From assembly GCA_947646735.1 (NCBI GenBank), contig CANTFK010000726.1, positions 62,001 through 126,000 on the forward strand: a DNA stretch of 64,000 nt. The letters are read 5' to 3'. A program made the position numbers and the translations under genes. The notes under the pieces are model-generated. The model saw nothing but the letters and a program-made list of their open reading frames with translations, made no database searches and had not been told where the DNA came from. Below, one piece after another: positions 57,229 through 64,000 of the stretch (position 1 is its first letter; each line of letters starts with the position of its first letter). This DNA comes from Peronospora farinosa. Lineage: Eukaryota; Oomycota; Peronosporomycetes; Peronosporales; Peronosporaceae.

Positions 57229-57783
57229 CTAGCTCTCAAGTGCGTCTTGCAAAATTTTAATTTTCGGCCCTTTCTTGTAATAATCCATATTCGAGGTAAC
57301 AATGGATGCAAGCTCTTCATTGATTTCATCTTCGTACTTAGCACCCCAGGTCTTGGACAGCTTTTTAATTTCAGACAATGGAGGGGGATTCGTTGCGCGG
57401 AGCCACTCACCAGTTAAATAATCTCGAGCCATTGCCCCATCTTGTCCCATCTGAATAATATCGTTTATCAAATTTTCGTCTTTAAAATGTGATCGAATGA
57501 AAAAATACATGGTCTTGGAATCTTCAGCTTTAGCATTGTACGTATTTGTCAAACGTTTCAACTCTTGAAGGCTTTCGTGATTTTGGAGAAGTGAAGACAA
57601 ACTTTCGTGTTTACTTAAGTGATCCAAAATTGATTTGTGTGTGTCATCGAACGTCGTTGATGAACTCCCTTTAAAGAAGTTTAATAGCTTAGGTGCCCGT
57701 TCTTCGCCATCGTCATCAACTAAAGCGTTGGTGTTGACAATGGCGACCGCTGCAACAAGCAGCACGGTGCAATAGAGACGCAT
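57229..57783 (-). CDS. Candidate secreted effector with dEER-type motif
   Basis: 184 codons from the Met at 57783. An in-frame Met at 57852 would bury the signal peptide, so 57783 is chosen. A clear signal peptide (MRLYCTVLLVAAVAIVNTNA) is followed directly by LVDDDGEERAPKLLNFF, which has the acidic-EER motif of RXLR-dEER effectors but no RXLR before it. The rest is helical and charged (GEWLRATNPPPLSEIKKLSK, YEDEINEELASIV) and could be a WY-like fold. It stands alone in gene-poor, repeat-rich DNA, the usual setting of oomycete effectors. Secretion is well supported. The effector role and host delivery are inference. Confidence 0.7.
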   Translation of the reverse strand: MRLYCTVLLVAAVAIVNTNALVDDDGEERAPKLLNFFKGSSSTTFDDTHKSILDHLSKHESLSSLLQNHESLQELKRLTNTYNAKAEDSKTMYFFIRSHFKDENLINDIIQMGQDGAMARDYLTGEWLRATNPPPLSEIKKLSKTWGAKYEDEINEELASIVTSNMDYYKKGPKIKILQDALES

Positions 57784-60020
57784 CTGGTAGAACGTGGGCA
57801 CTTGTGGATGAATTGTGAAATGAGTTCTGGTGAACGAACAGGATTGAGTCATTCCTCTTCACAGCCTTGGTGAAGTAGTAAAGAGCCAGCCACATGCAAT
57901 ATTGTCTATCTCTGAGAAAATTTATACAAGTCGCGGCTATATCAAGCGGAGGCAGCCAGTTTTCGTTAAATGTAGTCGCGAAAAAGGGCTTTTATCTTTA
58001 TACTAGAGGCATCACAGGTAATTATGAGCTTAACTAAGGAATAGTATTAGGAGGCACTGATGGCTGCTCGCGTTGCTTATAGTGCCGGACCGCATCAGCT
58101 TATTATTAACGTAGACTCGGTCAAACATTTAAGTAATTCCTTGCAAGTCGCCTTTACCCGCAAAGCATTTTAGTATTCACCGGTGTTAAAGTCGCATGGT
58201 TCTTCATGAGAACACAGGCGACAAAAATATGCGGTGTCAAGGTTGAACCTGGTCAAAGTACTGTCTCACCTCTTTTTTATGTACCTACTTAATTTTTTTC
58301 TCCTTTTTGTGGCTAAAATGGTGCTAAGCATGATCTCCAACTATAGCCACTTTTTCGTTTGTAAGCACCACATATCTGTAGTATAGTGCCTCCGGACAGA
58401 CAACTATACGACCGCCCTATATAAGAGACATTATACCTGTAAACTTTTTTATGCTCGGGTCATGTCGTCAAATGGCAAGCCTATCCTATGGTGTCTCTGT
58501 TGTACCCCACATGAAATCCAGTTCGGGATGTGTCGTTAAACATAGACTACATGGTTACTTACGCCGGGTCGTATTATTGTGGGCAATTCATGGCCCTAGT
58601 TAATATTGCTGAGTACAGACTTGTAAGCGATCGATCGAGCATTTCCATTAAGCAGATGTTTTCCATCAAACTATATGGTATTCTCACTATAAACATGAAA
58701 TTTCCGGTAGTACGACTTGTGTTTCAACAATGTAACGACGCCTCACTTCCAATTTTGGTTTGTAAAGGCCTTCAAAGAGCCGGCGTACCAGTTCTCTTAC
58801 CTTGGGCGGGAAGCCCTCCACCATGACCCCTAATTTCTGCTGCGCGCGTGAAAGGGAGGATGCGCAGCGTTTAACTTAACGGACAGCAAAAGGCACGAAG
58901 TCCTGAGGTGTGAGGCTCCGATTGCGAATTGGAGCTGCATGTCAAAGAGATCAGACAGCCTGGCCATTCTGTAACAGCCGGTATAGTACCCAAAGGGCCT
59001 TTCCTTTAAGACGGCACCTGCTCCTTGCATGTGATCAGGTTTGGCCAAACAATTTTTTGTCCATAAAAAGATCTTTGTACTGTCTATACGCTCGCCCGAT
59101 GTAAGAGACATTTCATTTGCAAGCTTCTCTATGCTCGGATCATTCGGTCAAATGGCAATCTAATCTGGATTTCCATCGCGTACAACAGAGCGACCATAGA
59201 CTACCTTTGGTCACTCTGTCGTATCCCACGAAAATCCAGTACGGGTTGTGTTGTCAACCTTCACAGCAATAGGAACAGATAAAGACAAGAAGCTGTGGCT
59301 TAGCGATGGAAATGATAAGAGCAATAGCGGATGCCTATGGGCTTTCGAATATCTGCAGCTAGCTCACCACGCAGGGACGACGAGGCAGATAAAGCGATTC
59401 ACAATTATACTTTGCCGCCACCAATGGTGAGACATCGCTTATAAAGTGCGCACGCAATGACTACAACGTCGGCAAATCTAATCTTGACGATCTAACCGGC
59501 TTAATAACTCACTGTACAAAGAGCTTGTCGCATCCAGCTTGAAATGCCGGTGTTTATTGGCTTTTGGTATCGATATTTGAAGAAGTGTTGATGGATCTTT
59601 CATGTAAATAGTTCCAGGTGCATTGTCGCATTGGTAGAAGAAGCATCTTTTTGATGCTTCCTAATGGAAGCCCACAACTACGTCAACTGAAATCATTTCC
59701 GTCGATCAGGAAAAATGGCGTTTCTCCTGTAGGTGGGAAGGTCCATATCTTAGTCTGGACGGCACAATTTGAATAATTTTACGCAGGATTAAAGACGTTG
59801 GACCTCGGGATTTGACTTGAAGAGTCGACTACGAGGTAAAGGCCAAGGATTACGTCAAGATAATTCGCTGAAACTTTTTATTGCAGTGGTCACGGGACTC
59901 TTAGTCAAGCGTCTGCTGTCCCCAGAATCAGAACGTTTGCTTCGAGAGCGAGAGCAGCTTAGCCTTTTGGTTTAGAGTGCACACAAAGCTAACTTCTTAA
60001 TCATATTAGATGGTATTCAT
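57784..60020. other. Gene-poor region with diverged direct repeats
   Basis: Segments about 58411-58541 and 59080-59250 share pieces in the same order (CTATACG, AAGAGACATT, TATGCTCGG, TCAAATGGCAA, ATCCAGT.CGGG.TGTG), so they are old direct copies of one sequence. No ORF with a known domain was found. Other short frames look random. Confidence 0.6.
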
Positions 60021-60553
60021 TGTATGTAAGGAGTGTACTGTATAATCATGAAGTAGCTAAGAAGAAAAGTAAGTTTGATTTATTTAAATAATCCACTCAC
60101 AGTGTGCATGCATTATCCGTTTTCCAATTAACTAATTTGTTTGCCGTTAATTGACGTACAATAGTAGTATTGCTGCTCAAGAGGTCCATCAACTGATCGA
60201 CCTTCTTTATAAAGTTGCGTCTGCGTAATCGCATCGTATCCTGATCCTTTAATCCCTCCAGCGCCTCCTAATGTGTCCAGCGTCTATTAAAACTGGGAGA
60301 CGAGGTTGTAATTTACATTTAAGTCACACGATGCAATTCGGAACTGTCGATCAATTTTACCATACAAGCCCTACTGTCCTAACATACATCTCTTCATGGC
60401 CTATGCCAGTTGGCAAGTACAACCTGGGACTATGCGTCAGCACGACTCCCTTCTCATACCTTCAACCATGAAGCATACCAACTGCCATTCACATACCCTG
60501 CCATCCACTGCCAACTGCCAGCGACTTCCACTAATCTTCAACTTATATCAACA
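60021..60553 (-). repeat. Candidate 3' LTR of the right-hand Copia element
   Basis: On the minus strand a TG... end (TGTTGATATAAG) starts at 60553 immediately after CTCGAGAGAGGCG, a plausible polypurine tract. The last Copia codons (YLERGVLI, stop at 60543) run just into it, a common arrangement. The far end is set at ...ACATACA near 60021 only because it ends in CA. The 5' LTR is outside the window, so this cannot be confirmed. Confidence 0.4.
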
Positions 60554-60983
60554 CGCCTCTCTCGAGATATCCATCTCGCACATCTTCCTTCTGAACGCCC
60601 ATTAAATTGGACAATCGTGCAAGACGCTTCTCATCGAGTGCTTTCGTAAATAAATCGGCAGGATTATCGTCGACCCCAGCATCTTTTTGTCAGAATCACC
60701 TTCTTTAATTTTACCTGCTCACGAACAAAGTGCCAGCGTACTCGATATGTCTCGTACGACGGGAACAAGTTGAATTTGTCGCCATCACGTATGCACTCCG
60801 ACTGTCAATCCCAATGTGCATCTCAACAGGAATAGTTGGTAATATTTCACTTACAATGTTTAGCTCTCCAATCGCTTCCATTACACCTTTACATGCTGCC
60901 ACATCTTCAGCCTCGGCCGTTGACAAGGCTATGATCGGCTGTCGCTTTGACGACCATGATATTGCACCACCTGCAAGCAACAA
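60543..60983 (-). pseudogene. Copia RNase H and C-terminus
   Basis: RNase H reads AGGAISWSSKRQPIIALSTAEAEDVAAC and then IGIDSRSAYVMATN followed by SRRTRHIEY. The frame closes at 60711, but the expected tail is found in other frames down to 60543 (ALDEKRLARLSNLMG, YLERGVLI), so more frame breaks are present. Confidence 0.8.
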
Positions 60984-61066
60984 AACGAAACCTCCAGTAC
61001 TCTTTCGGTCTGCAGCATCTAAAGCCCAGTCACTATCACAGTAACCTTGGATATAATCTTTAGATG

Positions 61067-61756
61067 CTAAGTCGATTGCGCACGCTTGTACACTATTCCA
61101 TAATCAAGTGTTCCAGCGAGATATCGAAGTACACAGTCCACACAACCAACGTGAAGTTTAGTCGGATTGGCCACAAATTGACTTAGCTGACCCACTGCAT
61201 ATGCCAAGTCGGGTCGCGAACATGTTGTCAAATACAGTAACATTCCCACTCTACCACGATAATCAGACGTCTTATTGATGTCATCCTTCTCTTCTGCACA
61301 CATTAGGTTTTGCTTTGTCTCAAGCGGGTTTCCAACTGCATGTGCTTGTTCAAAGTGAAACTTCTGTAGAATCTCACGTGAGTACTTTCTTTGGCTTATC
61401 TTAATGGCATCTTGACTCGTTTGCACTTTGACACCAAGATACTCCGTGAGCTCACCTTGATCCTTGATACCGAACTGCAATGCCAGCTTTCCAAATAAGT
61501 CAATCTTTACTGCTTCGTTGTTTGTTGCGCATAACATGTCGTCAACGTAAACCAACACTAGCACTATCGTTCCCATCGTGTCCTGACGATAGTATAGACA
61601 CGGTTCCGTTGAGCATCTTTGATACTCATTTTCCATCATCCAATTGTGTAACTCATCATTCCACTCACGTCCAGCTTGACGTAAGCCATACGATGCCTTG
61701 CGCACCACATACATGTGTTCCTTACGTCTGCATGGAAATCCGTCAATTGATTTCAC
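61067..61756 (-). pseudogene. Copia RT, catalytic part
   Basis: Contains KSIDGFPCRR, ASYGLRQAGREWNDEL, VLVYVDDMLCATN (catalytic YVDD intact), GELTEYLGVKVQ and SDYRGRVGMLLYL followed by CSRPDLAYAVGQLS. It ends by frameshift just before the RNase H. Confidence 0.88.
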
Positions 61757-61770
61757 ATACTGTGATATCT

Positions 61771-63054
61771 TTAAATTGCACTTGAATACGCGGTGTTAAT
61801 ATCACCACCGTACACCTTAAGATTCAGTTCTGCCGCTGATGCAAGCGTCATCCTGAAACTTGACATACGTGCTACAGGAGAGAAAGTCTCAACAAAGTCA
61901 ATACCAGGCCGCTGCCAATTTCCCAAAGCAATTAAGCGTGCCTTAAAGCGGATTACATATTCGTATTGATCCGTTTTAAGTGCCCACACCCACATGATTT
62001 TAATCGCTTTGGCTTCTGGTGGTATGTCAGCCGTCGGCATTTCTTCCAATACATTCTTAAGCTGCTTTGCATCTATTTCTTCACGCTGAGCTTCGTGCCT
62101 GAACTCTGCATATTTTGACCGTCCAGCGTCTCTGGTGCTTCGTGGCATTCTGACGTCACTCACACGAATAAATTGGCCAAGCTTGTCCAGCACTCTTGCG
62201 TGTGTGGTCAAAGCAACATAATCTTTGTACCTATTCGGCTTGTGTTGCTTCGCCGCCTCTCTCAGACTTGCACGTCGTTGACACATTGCTGTATTCTCAT
62301 CATTTATGTGTGATGATACATCACCGTTTGATGATACATCACTATACCGCTGCCTCTTTCTTGTTTCACTTTCCTCACTAGCAATCGGCTCACCCGATTT
62401 CTTGTTCAACAAATCTTGCAACGTGTCTTCGACACTAACGTCTGCTTCAAACGTTGAAACACTGACATAACTTGGTGTCACAAGAAATTCCAAATCATCA
62501 CTCCTGATACCATTAAATTCCAAAACATCACTCCTGGTATCTACAAAATCCTGATCTTCGGCATCACCATCAAAATCAGTATCGGAGTCACCACTAACAT
62601 CATCATCGTCGTGATACGCACTATCCATTTCATCACGACGGATGTCTCGGGCAGAACCACCGTAGTCACCGTCGTCACCGTCGACCATCCCATCCGTCGC
62701 CTCGGTGCCAAGAATATCATAAGTGGCATCGCCCGTGACTGATGCGTCGACACCGGACGCCTCGTTATCTGCAAAAACTGGAGAGAAAGTATCAGCAGCA
62801 ACAGACGCTGGGGCAGATCGAGCGTCGCCGTCGTGGGGAGAAAAACGAAGGCGATCCAGGAAAGGCACATAGGTGGTGCACCGATTGCGATCACGGTAGA
62901 CAATAGACTTATCAATGACTACGTCTGCAGCCCACTTGCGGGTATGTTCGTAAGGGAAATAAATTTGGTACCCCACCTGTTCGTCCCGGAGACCCAGTAC
63001 AAACCCGATCGTCGCATTTTCCTTGGGTCGTGGTCGATCTGGACCCTTTGGCAC
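61771..63054 (-). pseudogene. Copia acidic spacer and start of RT
   Basis: After IGFVLGLRDEQVGYQIYFP comes a long Asp/Ser/Thr-rich spacer, then the RT start: IMWVWALKTDQYEYVIRFKA, RPGIDFVETFSPVARMSSFR and YGGDINTAYSSAI. The frame stops at 61771 in the middle of the DINTAYLNA region because of a small indel. Confidence 0.85.
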
Positions 63055-63281
63055 GTAACATACGCGAATGCCCCAAACACGCGAATATGATGAAGATCTG
63101 GTTTGACACCAAACATGCGTTCGTGCGGTGTGCAGTTTGCCGCCTTGTTGTAAACGCGATTTTTGAGGTATACAGCATATTCAAAAGCATCTGGCCATAA
63201 CTGGGGTGAAAAATCAGAGTCTCGAAGCATCGTATTCGTCATGTCACTTAGCGACTGGTGTTGTCTCTCCACGGGATTCAT
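62919..63281 (-). pseudogene. Copia integrase, end part
   Basis: Starts NPVERQHQSLSDMTNTMLRD with the catalytic Glu and continues YLKNRVYNKAANCTPHERMF. A further frame break near 63055 moves the reading into the 61771-63054 frame at PKGPDRPRP. Confidence 0.85.
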
Positions 63282-63835
63282 GTGAGAACTTTTTGGTCCA
63301 TTGGTCCAACCTGCACATGCTGAATTCCTCGTGCGTTATACCATGCATCGATATCGTGGTATACAAACTCACCACCTTTGTCCGTCAGAATAATCTTCAC
63401 CGGTAACGTGCGATGTCCTTCCATGATATGCCAACTACGATGCACAATCTTCTTGATGCTTCGTCCAGCTTGCCGCTCGGCCCAATTGACGTAGTTTTTC
63501 ATCAACTCATTCACCGTTTCTGCGTCCTTCTTTGCCAGAAGATGTGCTGTCAAGTATCGCGAATAACCGTCCATAATAACGAGAATTGCCGTATACTTGG
63601 TGCCATTATTTCTCGATGGAAAAAGAAGATCAGCATACACAACTTGATTGAGACCTGTGATATCGTGCTCTTTCTTCTTGTTTCGACGTTGGTGCCGCTG
63701 TTTGCCAACATGACATGCGTCACACGAAGATGATTTCCACCCCGTCAGAATCATACCATGGACAAAGCCTTGATCAACCATGGTCTTCAAATACTGTTCA
63801 CAGGTGTGTCCAAGACGCTGATGCCAAAGTTTCAT
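63278..63835 (-). pseudogene. Copia GAG-pre-integrase and integrase core, first part
   Basis: Shows WHQRLGHTCEQYLKTMVDQG, CDACHVGKQRH, YADLLFPSRNNGTKY, DGYSRYLTAHLLAK and IILTDKGGEFVY. A small duplication of GGACCAAT near 63293-63310 shifts the frame just before the catalytic Glu; the chain resumes in the 62919-63281 frame as MNPVERQHQSL. Confidence 0.85.
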
Positions 63836-64000
63836 AGTAGCCAGTTCATCTACCGCTGAATACTTTGCTTCTGCCTGAGGTAACGTTCCAGCATTAAAAG
63901 AATAAACGACTGGATTTTCCGCATGATCTGAGTGATGCGGTCCCCACTTTCCGTGGATTCAGAGGTAGCATCGAGTTCAGCACTCGATATGATGAGAATC
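63836..64000 (-). pseudogene. Copia sequence upstream of GAG-pre-integrase (window edge)
   Basis: The interval between the GAG-pre-integrase frame and the right edge should hold the end of the protease region. No open frame of useful length was read; the element continues beyond the window. Confidence 0.5.

Larger units (their letters stand above)
60543..64000 (-). mobile_element. Degenerate Ty1/Copia element, running off the right edge
   Basis: Minus-strand pieces give the order GAG-pre-integrase, integrase, acidic spacer, RT and RNase H, in several frames. It is related to but distinct from the Copia at 4764-9086 (for example GYSRYLTAHLLAKKDAETVN here). Gag and protease would lie beyond 64000, though 63836-64000 still shows protease-side sequence. 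At least four frame breaks in this part make it inactive. Confidence 0.9.

Overview
The window reads as nuclear DNA of an oomycete, most likely a plant-pathogenic member of the Peronosporaceae (Phytophthora or downy mildew). The evidence is compact protein-coding genes with many short GT-AG introns (about 40-100 nt), oomycete-style Ty3/Gypsy and Ty1/Copia retroelements with broken reading frames, a small secreted protein with a DDDGEER motif like the dEER part of RXLR-type effectors, a membrane-anchored expansin-like protein, and a decayed molybdopterin-synthase small subunit (MoaD/MOCS2A). The MoaD decay would suit an obligate biotroph, but that is inference. No name can be fixed from the sequence alone.

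Layout. 1-12.7 kb is repeat-rich: a degenerate Gypsy element on the minus strand (1-4404), a Copia polyprotein on the plus strand that fails after the reverse transcriptase (4764-9086), a block of 225-bp direct repeats and 25-bp tandem units (9.4-10.1 kb), remnants of a second repeat family (10.3-11.7 kb) and an AT-rich stretch containing a fragment of mitochondrial large-subunit rRNA (about 11.93-12.08 kb).

12.7-52.1 kb is a gene-dense block: a hypothetical protein, a RADX-like multi-OB-fold protein, casein kinase 2 beta, a dual-specificity phosphatase fused to an ASCH domain, TIP41, a SPRY protein, a PP2C phosphatase, an SPX-MFS transporter, a PMCA-type Ca2+ ATPase, UTP4/Cirhin, Dr1/NC2-beta, a secreted EEP-fold hydrolase, the expansin-like protein, PEX1, a p47-like SEP-UBX protein, an RMI2-like OB-fold protein, a membrane PDI, a WW-domain plus type I restriction (HsdR-like) helicase, PEX13 and the MoaD relic. 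Most are single-copy housekeeping genes. Loose themes are phosphatase and kinase regulation (CK2 beta, DUSP, TIP41, PP2C), genome maintenance (RADX-like, RMI2-like, possibly the HsdR-like helicase) and peroxisome biogenesis (PEX1, PEX13). Nothing suggests operons. Several neighbours are divergent with short shared promoters.

52.4-64 kb is repeat-rich again: an unusual element (52.5-56.5 kb, minus) with a gag-like ORF followed by a roughly 2.7-kb imperfect palindrome flanked by minisatellites; a candidate secreted effector at 57.2-57.8 kb; a gene-poor stretch; and a frameshifted Copia element (60.5-64 kb, minus) that runs off the right edge.

The strongest second-look items are the WW-HsdR-like gene, the phosphatase-ASCH fusion, the MoaD gene that has lost its C-terminal Gly-Gly and stop, and the large palindromic element. 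Exon coordinates were joined by hand from splice consensus, phase and family similarity; none was checked by transcript data.
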